Positions 8,082 to 19,853 of a stretch of DNA of 64,000 bases are shown one piece after another (the stretch's first letter is position 1; every line of letters begins with the position of its first letter). Position numbers and translations under genes: made by a program. Source of the DNA: Omphalotus guepiniiformis (taxonomy: Eukaryota > Basidiomycota > Agaricomycetes > Agaricales > Omphalotaceae); the NCBI GenBank assembly GCA_028554645.1, contig JAQOOI010000075.1, positions 930,001 through 994,000 on the forward strand, written 5' to 3'. The notes beneath the pieces are model-generated. The model made no database searches, was not told where the DNA came from, and saw only the letters and a program-made list of their open reading frames with translations.

Positions 8082-10269
8082 ATGGCCAGCGAGAAAGGTT
8101 CCAGTGTAAACTCTGTCGAGCCCCACCACAAGTCCTCCTCTTACACTCTCGATGAGCGCCGTCGTGCTGCTCTTGCAGAGGTCGACAATGCAAAGTTTTC
8201 GTAAGTATCTTTTTTTTACAATCGCTGCTCCATCGTTTGTTCATTTCATCCTTCTATCAGCTGGTTTCATGTCAAGGTTTGCTGCGTTGCAGGCGTAGGC
8301 TTTTTCACCGACGCGTACGTCCAACTCACTAGCTTTGCTATTTTTTGTCGTCCCTCAATGTGTTATAGATATGATATCTTCGCTATCAACATTGCCTCAA
8401 CAATGTTGGCATACGTCTACACCCCTAGTAAGTCTTTTCATTGTCCTCCATTACTGTTACTTTTAACTTGATTTGCGCTTTAGCTCACTCCAGCTCCCTC
8501 AATGCCAACCAGGACCTTGGTGTTAAAGTTGCTACTCCTATAGGTACTCTTGTTGGACAGCTCCTCTTCGGCTGGTTGGCCGACGTCGTTGGACGTAAGA
8601 AAATGTGTAAGTAAACACAGATTTCCATGCTTCTAATCGCTCACTTTTGACGTAGACGGTTTCGAGCTAATGATCATTATCATCGGTACTTTTGCACAAG
8701 CACTCTCCGGTTCTGCTCCTGCTGTCGGCATCATTGGTGTCCTTATCGTCTGGCGTTTCCTTGTCAGTCGTTTTTGAACGATGTCCGTTTTCGCTCCCGA
8801 TTAACCATTTTTCTCCTCAGACTGGGATCGGTATCGGTGGTGATTATCCTCTGAGTGCTGTCATCTCTTCCGAGTTTGCCTCCACCAAGATACGTGGTCG
8901 TTTGATGTGTGCGGTGTTCGCTTTCCAAGGCTGGGGCAATTTCGGTCAGTGCAAATTGTTCCGTTTACACGCATTCCGTTTTGAAATTTCTTTTTTGACT
9001 CAGCCGCTGCTCTTGTTGCCCTCATTGTAACTGCCGCGTACAAGGATGGAATTCTCGAAGACACTTCGCCCAACTTCAAACATGTCGACTACATGTGGCG
9101 TATTCTCATCGGTCTCGGCTGTGTTCCTGGTGTTATTGCTCTCTACTTCCGTCTCACCATTCCTGAAACTCCTCGTTTCACCATGGATATTGAACGCAAC
9201 GTTCAGCAAGCTTCTAAAGATATTGAAAATATTCTCACTGTTGGCCATTCATCCGTTGACCCCGATGCTGTTGTTCAGCGTGCTGAAGCTCCTCGTGCTT
9301 CTTTGGCTGATTTCCGCGCTCACTTTGGGAAATGGCAGAACATGAAGGTTCTCATCGGTACCTCCTGGTCCTGGTTTGCTCTTGATGTAAGTAAGATTTA
9401 TGCCAAAACCTTGGCACTTGCTGAACGTGCTACTAGATTGCTTTCTACGGTCTCGGGCTGAACTCTAGTATCATTCTTCAAGCTATCGGCTTCGGTACCC
9501 CCGTTACAACAGGCTCCCTGGGCGTGTACGAGAACTTGAAAAACATTGCTATCGGAAATCTCATCCTTTCTGCTGCCGGTCTCATTCCTGGGTACTGGGT
9601 GTCCTTCCTTTTCATCGACTCTTGGGGCCGCAAGCCCATCCAGCTCATGGGATTCACCATGCTCACCATACTGTTCGTTATCATGGGTACGTATCTTGCG
9701 TTTGCGACGACCGTCAGAGAATTAATCTGGAGGACAGGCTTTGCATATGCAAAACTCAACGAGAGCTCTGGTGGCAAGAAAGCATTCGTGTTCCTCTACT
9801 GCTTGGCCAACTTTTTCCAGAACTTTGGCCCGAACACTACCACCTTTGTATGGTTCCGTGCTATTTTAGCGGTCGCATCTTACTCACGCCCTTTTTCAGG
9901 TCGTTCCCGGAGAAGCCTTCCCGACCCGATACCGTTCCACGGCTCACGGTATATCTGCTGCCTCCGGGAAGCTTGGTGCTATTATTGCACAAGTAGGCTT
10001 TGCTCGGCTGAAGGATATTGGTGGCAAGAACGCTTTTGTCAAGCATATGTATGTTGCATCTATCAAAATTATTCATGCATGCCCCTGACATTGAAATGAT
10101 ACCTATCCTCGAGATCTTTGCGTTTTTCATGCTCACCGGTATCTTCTCCACTCTTTTGCTGCCTGAGACCAAGGGACGATCGTTGGAGGAGCTATCAAAT
10201 GAAGGCCAGGAAGGGTTCTATAGAGGCACTGCTAGCCATGCCGACGACACTGATGCAGCAGATGCTTGA
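8082..10269 (+). CDS. PHO84: high-affinity inorganic phosphate:H+ symporter (PHO84 family)
   Basis: Major facilitator superfamily phosphate transporter of the plasma membrane. Exons join to [40 protein letters not shown], then the family signature [51 protein letters not shown], the central cytosolic loop, [48 protein letters not shown] and [18 protein letters not shown]. The C-terminus [18 protein letters not shown] is typical. Twelve membrane spans are expected. About nine short introns break the gene. Two GCACGTT motifs upstream hint at phosphate control. Residues diagnostic of this subfamily (GGDYPLS) are intact. Confidence 0.95.
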
Positions 10270-10868
10270 TTACCTTGATGATTTCATTCTCTATTCTCTC
10301 TCTCTCTCATTCATGCCAATCAATCAATTCCTTTGCTCTATCATCATACATTTGGGTGGAAGGTATGCTTTAGTAGTAACAATGAAGTCTATAATGGAAG
10401 GATTCGTCGTTCAAGATGTTTAGTTGTAGCTAATAAATGTCGCCAATACCGACAGTACCTCTTGGTTTGCGCACATAAAACTTTCGACTACCTGAGTGAT
10501 GGGTCATAGCTCTTCACATAGAAAGTCAAATGTATCTCAGAATATACGATGCTCTTGGGCAAGAACATTTCAATCAGAGCTCGAGCGACACAAGTAGTTT
10601 GCTTCGGAACCAAGCACGAGAATTCTCCCTGAGCAGGCTGTGTTGTATTTGTGGTCTGTCCCGGAGCCTGTTATGGCAAACGTTTTCATAGCGATACGAA
10701 AACTTCTTCACTTACAGAGCATCAGAGCATCAACTGCAATACCAATCAAACGTGTTTGAGCTTCTCTATTAAAGGAGTCGAGAATCGTGGGAGAGCCATC
10801 AAGATTTGTCAGCATCCCAATCTGTCTCTCCTCGAGCCCCTTCATCATTGAGCGGAACCAGCAGAGCT
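10270..10868. other. intergenic, transporter 3' flank and VTT-gene promoter
   Basis: Holds a short (CT)n run near 10285-10305 in the transporter 3' flank. Frames here start at TTG and lack family resemblance, so none is called. Confidence 0.55.
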
Positions 10869-12263
10869 ATGCCTCCTTCCTCGCTTGCCATCTCTCTCAA
10901 CAACCATAACAATGCTTCAGTATACACACTAGCCACTGTACACGAAACTCAAGCTGGGGAACACCCCGATCACGCTCCCTTGCTCACTCCGGCAACGCCT
11001 TCGTATGGTGCCACTCCTCGTTCACCCGGCACAAGTCGACTGTCGTCACGGAAGCTCATTCTCAATGCAACTTTAAAGATGGCTGCTATATTCATCGTGA
11101 GCACAGTGCTACTTGGTGGTACGCTGTGGTTGGCGCTTCCAACACTAGAAGAGTGAGTGAATGTCTAACTAGCCCTGGAGAACGAGAGTGTTTTACTGAT
11201 TGGGATCCCCTGCCTGCTTCGTTCTATATAGAGAAGATCGCCCTTTACTGCGCATACCCAAGTCTTTCCAACAACTCCAGGAGCTAAATGGATTGTTGAA
11301 GAAGTACCGTAACATCTACCCCTACAGGATCGTAGTGTGCTATGTCATCACTTATCTTTTGTATGCTTCTTTGTTCCTCCGTGCAATCTAATGGTAACTG
11401 ATTTTCCTTCGGTCTGCAGCTTACAAGCTTTTTCTCTTCCTGGGTCCATGTATCTGTCGATTCTGGGTGGTGCTGTTTGGGGCGTTGCCCGTGCGCTTCC
11501 GCTGGCATGTTGTTGTGTCGCTTCGGGTGCTACACTCTGTTATCTCATCTCCTCTGCGCTTGGCCCAGCTCTTCTCACTCTCCCTAGGGTAAAAGTTTAC
11601 CTTGACAATATGTCAGCCAAGATACAGCAAAACAAGGAGAATCTCATCTCTTTCCTCATTGTTCTTCGCATTGCACCTCTGCCTCCACACTGGGTTGTCA
11701 ATGTATTGGCACCGCACGTCGGTATCTCTATTCCGGTCTTTTGGATCAGCACTGCCTTGGGAATATTTGGTGTGTCGGTTATCCATACCACTATTGGTGG
11801 AGGCTTGGATGAGATGACCAGTCCGGATGATTTTCATCTCATCAGCTGGAAGAATTTCCTTGGATTGTCTGCTATTGTGGTGGGCGTGCTCATACCAGTC
11901 GGGTTGAGATACTGGTTCAAGCGTGATGGAATCGCCGGTCTTGATGTGCAGGACGCTTCAGAGGCGACAGCGGAACCTGAAGTAGACCTTCACACGCGGT
12001 ATACGTATGATGGTGACGACTATGAGGAGGAAGATCAGGTACTCGCCGTTGGACCTCGTGTTGCGAACAAGTCGAAGAACAGTGATTCTCGAACGCGGCT
12101 TTTGGCATCTGAAGATGAAGTTGATGACGAGGACTATTCTTCTGAAGATGATGACGGTGATATAATTCTAGAAGCGGGTCCTGCTCTCAATGACACGGAG
12201 TTGAAATCGCCCAAGACTCTAGCCACGCGAAGTCTCAGTGCAAGCTCTTCGAGTCGTAATTAG
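10869..12263 (+). CDS. VTT/DedA-domain membrane protein, TMEM41/TVP38-like
   Basis: Multi-pass membrane protein of the VTT (SNARE-associated Golgi, DedA) superfamily; eukaryotic members such as TMEM41B and VMP1 are phospholipid scramblases of the ER and Tvp38 sits in the Golgi. The first ATG in frame gives MPPSSLAISLNN; the frame extends upstream only to a TTG. A Pro/Ser-rich N-tail leads to a membrane segment (MAAIFIVSTVLLGGTLWLAL). The VTT core includes LLQAFSLPGSMYLSILGGAV, the re-entrant-loop motif LRIAPLPPHWVVNVLAP and GVSVIHTTIGGG. A long acidic, Ser-rich C-tail (EDEVDDEDYSSEDDDGD) is expected to be cytosolic. Two GT-AG introns were traced. Confidence 0.85.
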
Positions 12264-13746
12264 AATATTTTCCTTCGAGTTTTCCGCTTTTTTTTCCTTT
12301 CGAGTCATTGTAATATTGCATATCTACCGTTACGCCATTCATCTATTCTCATCCACTCATTGGCCTTGTACATTGATTGCATACACAATTCGGTGTTATT
12401 TATGTTCGTCCACGAATAGGATGGTGTAGCATGTCATCCTGTCCTTCGTTCCCAGTTTAGACGTGACTTCATAATGCTCTGGGTATCATCCCTCAGGATA
12501 TGTACTGGTGGCATAACGAGTCCTAGTCAAGACTTGGCAGTGTACAATCCGCCACGCGACCGGGCATCATTGTAAGTATGTCGGATTCAGAAATTATCGG
12601 ACGACGATCAATCAAGCTATGTATGTAGCCCGAACGACAGAGAAATACAAAAACGCACGGCTTACTAGCATTGCAGTGGTGACCGTCGTACGAGCAAAGC
12701 CCCAGGCGTATGCGAAACGCTTTCTAATTTTACACCAACGAGTCTGATAGAACGATCTACTTGACACCGAAAGTGAAACCTACGTTATCGTTCGGCGGAG
12801 CACACGGGGTGGGGGAAGGAAATCTAGAAGAAGCATAAGAATACTTGCATGGAGTTTTCTCCTGTCCTTGTTTAGGTACACGTAGTGTCTATTTGGCGAA
12901 AGCTGAAAGAACTGACGAGGAGGAGAAGCAAGAGGAAGCTCGAGACGTGGCTACAAGTCGGTGCAACGAACGCTGAAATGAGGTGGGAGAGGAGGATAAA
13001 TTAAATAAATAAATAAATATTCTGAAGAAGCTGATGCCGTAGCTGGCTCGACACGCACCGGAATTCCGAGAAAAGGCAGCCAGATGACAGATAATCTGCC
13101 GAAAAGGAGGAGAGAGGTCGAGAACTGGTAACGAACAGGCCATACGGAAGCGAAAGAAAGAGATACACGAGACCAATGTCGACGAATGTATATGCTTAGG
13201 AAGAGGATAACAATCCAAATAAGGGGATATCTGTGTGGCCTGTTGCTCTGTTGGCCAATGGTGACCCGGTAAGTAGCGGCAGATTAGATTCAAAGGAGAA
13301 AGGTGAGACTGTTATGGACGGGACCGTCTTCATCGGTGCCATTCAGCTGCAGGAGAACTCGTCAAGTACCCCAGAGTGTGTAGATGCCCTGCTGTATGCA
13401 TATATCTATATAAATATGTTTTTTTCTTTATTCCGCTGAGGAAACTCAAGACAGAGACGATATAGCAGGCTGAGGGTAATCCACTTGGGAATGAAATTGA
13501 ATGAGCAGAAATGTAAACAAGAATCAACAACTCATCCGTCAGCCACTGTCTGGTCCTCCTCGTTTCGTTCTCTCCCACAACATCCTCCACCTCCTACCCG
13601 CACTCTCCCTCGTCCTTTTCCCTCCTCCCGTATCCCTATATCTCACAGAGCTAAAATCTCTGTTTCTTTGGTTCCATTGCAGCGAGGTCGACAGTGGTCA
13701 TCTCTCTTGACCCTTCCCCCGCCCAGTCTCTGCTAATTTCGGAATC
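12264..13746. other. long intergenic region upstream of SWI1-like gene
   Basis: The longest gene-free stretch. It contains an (AAAT)n-type microsatellite at about 13001-13020 and a strongly pyrimidine-rich block at about 13550-13640 that is probably the core promoter or leader of the downstream gene. A minus-strand frame of 134 codons (12889-13293) has no recognisable motif and unlikely composition, so it is not called. Confidence 0.55.
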
Positions 13747-16700
13747 ATGGCCGATCGCATTTCTCAGTACGGAATGGTTCCTGGCTTTCCTCCCAACATG
13801 ATGCAGCATCATCAGCTCAATCAGGCCATGCAACAACAGCAGCAGCAGCAGCAGTCGGGCCAGCAGCAGGATGCCCAGCAGCATCATCCTATGGGTGGCT
13901 TTTCTGACCAGAATAGAGTATGGCAGCAAATGCATCAGATGCGTGCTCAGAATGGGCCTGATATGGGGTCTCCCCAAGTCCAGCAGCAGGCGAGTTTATG
14001 AATCTGATCTTCTTCACATGCACGCTCGCCTTGTTTTTATGCCATCGTTTTGCTTTTGCTCGATCTTTTTGCAAGTTTAAGACTGTTAAAAATTTCATAT
14101 GCGAAAGAGTTATTCTTGAATGGCGAACGCCTTCTGTCATTTCAGTCTCTTCCTCTGTGTCGCACTAGGCCCATTACGTGTATGACTTTGAAACTTACAC
14201 ATTCCCCCTTTTTTATCTTTCAGATGGCCGATTTGCTCAGAAGCCAGAATCTGGCTCGAGTACAGAGTCAGCAGCAGCATCAGTTTGGCATGGGAGCTGG
14301 TCCCATGGGCGGAGGCACTGTGCCAGGGCAGCAGTCGTTTCTCGACCAGAACCAACAACCCCAGCATAACATGTCCATTGGATTTTCGAATCTAGCCCAG
14401 AATTCCAGTTTTCAGCAGTCTATGCAAAACCGACAAACGATGCTGCAGGCTCTACAAGGCAATCAGGGGCATAACCGGCAATTGGAACTCATGGGCCTCG
14501 CTCAAAATCAGCAAAACCAGAATGGTCCAATAAATTTGGGCAACAGGGGAGTGATGTCACAGCCAGGTGGGATGGGAATGGGTGGTGGCCCTCAAGGCCT
14601 GAATCCTTCGCAGGCCCAAAACGACATCTTCTCTTCTTCTCCGATGAATAATGATGGCATGCGTCGACCATCTCCCTCTCATCCTCCACCGCCCTCGGCA
14701 CTTGGAAATCAACCTCAACCTGGCCCTGGCATGCCACAGAACGGTCAGCGCCCGCAGACGTTCAATTTACAGGGACGCACAATCAATATCACCGATTTAA
14801 CGGAGCGTGCAACGAGCCTGCACAGTATGATTGGGACACAGGAATTCCAGATGCGCCAGCTACAGGCACAACGTGCTGGTATGCCTGATACTGTGTTTCT
14901 GAACAAGATGCAATCGTTCAAAGCCGAGATTCACACTCGAAAGGAGAGTTTAAACAAAATCATGACGCTGATAAATTTATACAAGCAGAACAATGGGTCG
15001 TTGTGCGTATATCCGCTATCTTTTTTGCGGTCTATGAAATCTCAAAATTTTTTACATCGCTCCTTATAGAAATGGCATAAATCCTCCCAATATGCCCCCG
15101 CAACAACCAGGACCAAATACCGGTAACCAGGGATGGATGGGTCAAAGCAATCCCTTGCAGCCCTCTTTCGGCAATACCCCTACTCAGCCTTCGAATCAGT
15201 CTCAGTCTCAGCCTCCTGGACCAGGACAACGATCTAGCCCGTCTCTTCTAAGCTCCCAAGCCAGTCAACACATGAATTCATCTATGTCGCCAAATCCTGC
15301 AGCCCGTCCAGGCCCTACTCCGCAGCTCAATGCCCCATTTCCAAACCCAATGTCATCCCATCTACACTTTCCCATGCATAACTCACAGCAAGGCGGACCT
15401 AATATGGGTGCTGTTGCTGGTGGTGTCGCTCTCAATCTTCCCACATCCTTCCCTGCTTTAGAGAAGTCGAGGTTTGAGAGTTCTTACAAGCAGTGGTGTT
15501 TGACGAAATCGATCGTGCATGATCCTCGTCTTCTTCTTATCGACAATAGACAGATCGATTTATATCAACTGCATACGCAAGTTATGCGTGAAGGTGGTCT
15601 TATGAATGTAGGGGTGTTGCACGATTCTCATCTCTGACTCGTAATTTACCCAGCTTCGTTCCTAGGTGCAAAGTAAAGATTTATGGCCCGTAATAGCTGC
15701 TCGAATGGGATGGGTCCATCTTCCGGCAACGGCTACGGAACCTTCAAAGTCCGGACCAGCTGCGGGAACACATCTAGCTCATGTGTACAAGGAGTATCTC
15801 GCTGGTTTTGACGCCGTCTATATGGCATCTGTAGTTGACAACCGGCGGAAGCAGATACAATCCATGGCTCAACAACAGTCTGGTAATTTCCCTATTAATC
15901 CGAACCAGATGCCCCCTGGCATGAAGCCAGGCATGAATTCAACCCAAATGCGACTTCTTGTCGCTTGTGCAGATAAGTCAGTTGCGGAGTTACGCCAGCG
16001 AGGGATGACGGAGAGTATGATTGTCTTCATCGAGAATAATCGTACACACCTTCAGCAGATGGCTGGCGACCAATCCACCTTCCGAGGGACTATCCGAACA
16101 AACCCGGGCATGGCTGGACAATCGCATCCGGGAGAAGGTGAACCGCAGGGTGGTGGTATGCCTAATCAGTCAACATTTGCCGGCTCTTCCCAGCAACATC
16201 CATCTGGATCTGGACCTGTTCAGCCCGGAAACGCTACATCTTCACAATTCCCGCAGGGACAGAATGGTGTATACCCTCCAAAGGGCGCCAATCCTATTGA
16301 CAATCATCCACCACCTCAAAACGGGCCTGGCCCGCCACGTCCGAACCGTGCCCAGGTAATTATGGCACATCAGGCGATCACGAGGGTCAAGGCTGAATTC
16401 GCCTCTCGCAGTAAGTAATTTTGCCTGCACGTACCGCTGTGATTCTCATCTCTTTTGCAGCGTTGCCCGCCATGCCAAGTTTGGATGTCCCTTCGGAGCA
16501 AAGAATGACTTACAACACCGTTCTAGATCAAGTCAACCGTGTTGCAGCGGACTTGGACAACGTACTCGCCATATATCAGATTTTGACAAAGAGCGAAGAC
16601 AGCACTAGAAGGCTCCTTACAATGGTACGTATCTTTGTGTTTCTGTTTCGCTTCGTGCCCCTCATTCACATGCTTGTCAGATTGCTACTGCACAGCACCA

Positions 16701-18033
16701 GCGAGCATTGCTAGCTTCCGCTAATCCAAAGTTCATTGTCTCTCTCGACACCCTGCAGCTGTTTCTCAAGCAGCTAGTCTCCGCCTGGCAACATATCAGC
16801 AACACCGTTCACAATGCCATGAAAGGGGAGCATCCTTCCCAAAATCTACCGCCTGGACCACCTAACAATGGCCCACCTGGCGCCATAGCCTCTCGTCCAT
16901 CTCATTTAAATTCTATGCCTCAACCATCGCCGCAACCCGCACTACTAAATTCACACACACAACCATTACCGCCTACTTCCTTGAATCGACCGATGTCCCT
17001 CAATCCTCCTCCTCCTCCAGGAAAGAGAAAGATCGCGAATCCTGGTGGATCTGGGGTTGTTTCTACTCCTACGCCTCCTGCCTCTGCGTCTACGCCTGTC
17101 GCCAGCGCTCCGACACCGACTCACGCAGCGTCTCCTCAAACTCCCAAGTCTCCCAAAGGGAAGGCACCCGCGAAGTCCAAGGCTCCGGTGAAGCGCAAGG
17201 TGTCTAAACCTAATGCACCCAATGCTACACCTACTAGTGAGCCCGCGCAAATTCCGACTACTGCTACAAATGGAGTGAAACGAGCTCGTGATGAGGACAC
17301 TGTTCCGTCACCCCAGAATGCTGGTACACCTTCTGGTATTGGACCTACAAGCGCTAACGACGCCGCTGTTGCTAGTGAGGCTTCACCGCCTAAAAGAGCC
17401 AAGACTGAGTGGGAAGGTCCTCCCAGTGAGACCTTGAAACGGAAGAACGAAGAGGTGGAAAATATCAAGACTGAGGAAGATGCCAGCCAGTTCTTGGAAA
17501 AGATGACGGAGCTCATCAAGATGTCTGCAGGAGATGACAGCCAAACATCGCTTTCTCAGGATATCTCTGATACGCTTGAGCAACTTCTCAAAGGCTGCGG
17601 TTCTCTGCCTGATCTTGATGGATCAAGTGGCTTGTCTGCCTTTGGATTAGGCGAGGGTAGCAGCGGCAGCTCTTCACTTGAGCCTAATGCCTCTACTTCC
17701 CAGCTCCCGATGAACAACGATTTTGCCGAGTTCTTCGACTTTTCGTCATTCACAGGTGTCGAAGATGAAGATGATTCAAAGGCTGAAACGCCTGATTTAA
17801 TACCTTCGTCTTCCACCAATCCCAGCCCCGAGTCTCAGTCTGGGTCGGAAGCAGATCCAGCGCACCACGCTTCGACTTTGTTGGACGTGAAACAGGAGGA
17901 GTTTGACCCTTTGAGGCTGGGTACCCTCAAGGAAGTAGACGGAGGCGAGTCAGCATATTATCAGTCCACTGATTGGAAATGGGACGGGCCAATGACTACT
18001 CAGGAACAACCCTGGCCTATATTCCACTCATAG
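13747..18033 (+). CDS. ARID-domain subunit of SWI/SNF, SWI1-like
   Basis: Large chromatin-remodelling subunit. The N-terminal half is Gln-, Met- and Pro-rich (polyQ after NQAMQ) as in fungal Swi1. The ARID DNA-binding domain spans FESSYKQWCLTKSIVHDP, RQIDLYQLHTQVMREGGL and the exon join MN/VQSKDLWPVIAARMGW to HVYKEYLAGFDAVY. Downstream are a conserved-looking helical segment (RMTYNTVLDQVNRVAADL, LASANPKFIVSLDTLQLF), a Lys/Ala/Pro-rich basic linker (KGKAPAKSKAPVKRK) and an acidic C-terminus. Intron 1 (13990-14223, 234 nt) is long for this locus and needs a GC donor to keep QQQ/MADLLRSQN in frame; the other five introns are GT-AG. Identity as SWI1 is inferred from ARID plus Q-rich layout. Confidence 0.82.
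13990..14223 (+). other. GC-AG intron in SWI1-like gene
   Basis: Donor CAG/GCGAGT, acceptor TTTCAG. No GT donor nearby keeps the frame across CAGCAGCAG to ATGGCCGAT. An alternative is a separate transcript starting at the ATG at 14224. Confidence 0.65.
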
Positions 18034-18447
18034 TACAAGTAGAAGTTACAGTTATTCTTTTCCTTAGTATATCTTCTATCCGCTCTATGTATCTGTCGAT
18101 TCCTGTAGTCTCATTTCTATTTTTTTTAATCTCTCGTCTTTATCTTATTATACGGTCCCCCTCTGTTCGGAGCTACTGATTTTTTATTCATCCCCTACCC
18201 CCAACACCCCTACCTGTTCTCATTTTTTGGGCACTGATTCCTTTTCTCTCTATCACTCCTTATTGCCGTTGTCTCCATTACCCTTGGTTTATCTGCTCTG
18301 TGTATTGCTACCCTGTTGTTCTACTCGCTATCGACTTTTCTTGTCGACCCCTGGACCAGAAATATATATTGACTAAGGATAATCAGTAGCGAGATGAAAC
18401 AAACTATAGATACAACTTGGCTGAACTAATACAAATGCGAGTGAGTG
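18034..18447. other. intergenic between convergent SWI1-like and YJU2-like genes
   Basis: Strongly pyrimidine-rich on the plus strand from about 18040 to 18345, consistent with a 3' untranslated region. No gene recognised. Confidence 0.55.
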
Positions 18448-19656
18448 CTACTTGGATACACTACCGTAACCCATCCGGATCCTAGAATGGCGGGCGGTAT
18501 TACTCAGGATACGAGTGCGCAAGGAATTGGCTACCGCTGAGGACGAGGTCAGTTTAGAGACGGTGTGTGGCCGGGGAAGCAAGCCCGTTGACGAGGACGC
18601 GAGTGAGGTCTCGACAGGTAGTCTGCGACGTTTGCTATCACGAAGAGAGAGCTCTGCTCTGCCTCTCTTCCACTCTTCTCGTGCTTCCTTTACTGCATCC
18701 GCGTCTTCTTCCAGCAAGTTCAGATCCGTAGGCAACGCATAGCGATCTTTGACTTGATCGTCAGCCTTCTCTTTCTCCTTCAGCACCTTTTTCTCTGCAC
18801 GAAAGCGTTTGCGAGCTTTTAACGACAGAGAATACGGATCGGAATTGTATTGGTCAGAAACGTCCATCAACGACTCCAGACGGGGAACTTGAACTTTCGT
18901 GAGGTGATTTTGTGCATCAGTAGTTTTCTCCAATGCTGCAAGAGGATCAACAGGAGCCGCGCTGCCCTCGGTGTCTTGGGAAATGTCAGTTCATGAAAAA
19001 TTGCTCAATAATGCGCTGACATACCATGTACAGCAAAACCTCCATTCTCTTCAGGATTCCAGTCTTCATCTTTTTGACGTGCGCCAGAAACGACGACGTA
19101 ACGGGTGTTCTGTTAAACAAGATATAGACTGAAGTATGACCGGAAGGGGCAAATGCAAGAGTCACCTTGGGATCCGTCTGGATCTCAAACCACCCATCAC
19201 AGAGATGGCATTTACAACGGAAGGAAAATATGGGCGTAGAATAATAATTGCCAATCTTCTTCTTTTCTGCATTGTAGCGAACACCCATTCCGATATGATT
19301 GTTGCATGTTCCACTGAAAAGTAAGGGGTGAACAGGTCATGTATCGGTTATGTATCAAGAAAATGTCAACTTACCACCAGATGTTGAACGGTAACTCAAA
19401 CCGAGTAATGAGAATCCCTTGGTCCAATTTACGAGCTCGGTCTCCGAGAGCATGTTTGCCTGGAAATTGTTACACCATTAGCATGCTATATGCCACACTG
19501 AGGATGCATTCGATGGGTCACCTCTGTAGGCGTTCAGACTCCCATGCTTTTCACCGTCATAGTCGGGTGGATAGTATTTGTTAAAACCTTTGAAAAGTAG
19601 AAACGCTTGATTAGGAACAGGAAGAGAGAGAAGCCCAAGGCATACTCGCCCTGCAT
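18448..19656 (-). CDS. YJU2/CWC16-family splicing factor, CCDC130-like
   Basis: Spliceosome-associated zinc protein of the Yju2/Cwc16 family; the N-terminus matches the CCDC130 (YJU2B) branch. Joined exons read M-Q / GFNKYYPPDYDGEKHGSLNA / KHALGDRARKLDQGILITRF / ELPFNIW / CGTCNNHIGMGVRYNAEKKK / IGNYYSTPIFSFRCKCHLC. The paired CxxC motifs (CGTC and CKCHLC) bind zinc. NTRYVVVSGARQKDEDW follows, then a charged C-terminal half (KKVLKEKEKADDQVKDRYAL) typical of coiled regions. Coding exon 1 is only 7 nt (ATGCAGG) and its intron needs a GC donor; the other introns are GT-AG. A spliceosome factor whose own first intron is non-standard is curious, but no regulation can be inferred from that alone. 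Confidence 0.9.
19588..19649 (-). other. GC-AG intron in YJU2-like gene, after a 7-nt coding exon
   Basis: Donor ATGCAGG/GCGAGT, acceptor TTTCAAAG, 62 nt. Splicing gives ATG CAG GGT TTT AAC (MQGFN), exactly the family start. No GT alternative gives the GFNKYYPPDYD frame a start codon. Confidence 0.7.
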
Positions 19657-19853
19657 GAGAGACCAGAATCAAGCCAATGCCATATTAGGTAACCACGACT
19701 TCAACAGAAAGTAATTATCGTGTCAGATATATTAGTCTATCTAGTGTACAATGGTATTGAGGATCGAGTTAGTAGGATATAATTATTCGTGCACAAGGGC
19801 ATGGTCCACGAACATAATCGGAGGAGAAAAGAAAGAATAAAGATAGCAAGATA

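Noticed and set aside
10806..10868. N-terminal extension of the VTT protein
   Set aside because: It would begin with TTG; the first ATG in frame is at 10869, so the shorter start is used.
12889..13293. 134-codon minus-strand frame in the long intergenic region
   Set aside because: No family match by eye, Cys/Ser/Phe-rich in a way typical of chance frames in pyrimidine-rich DNA, and no supporting splice context.
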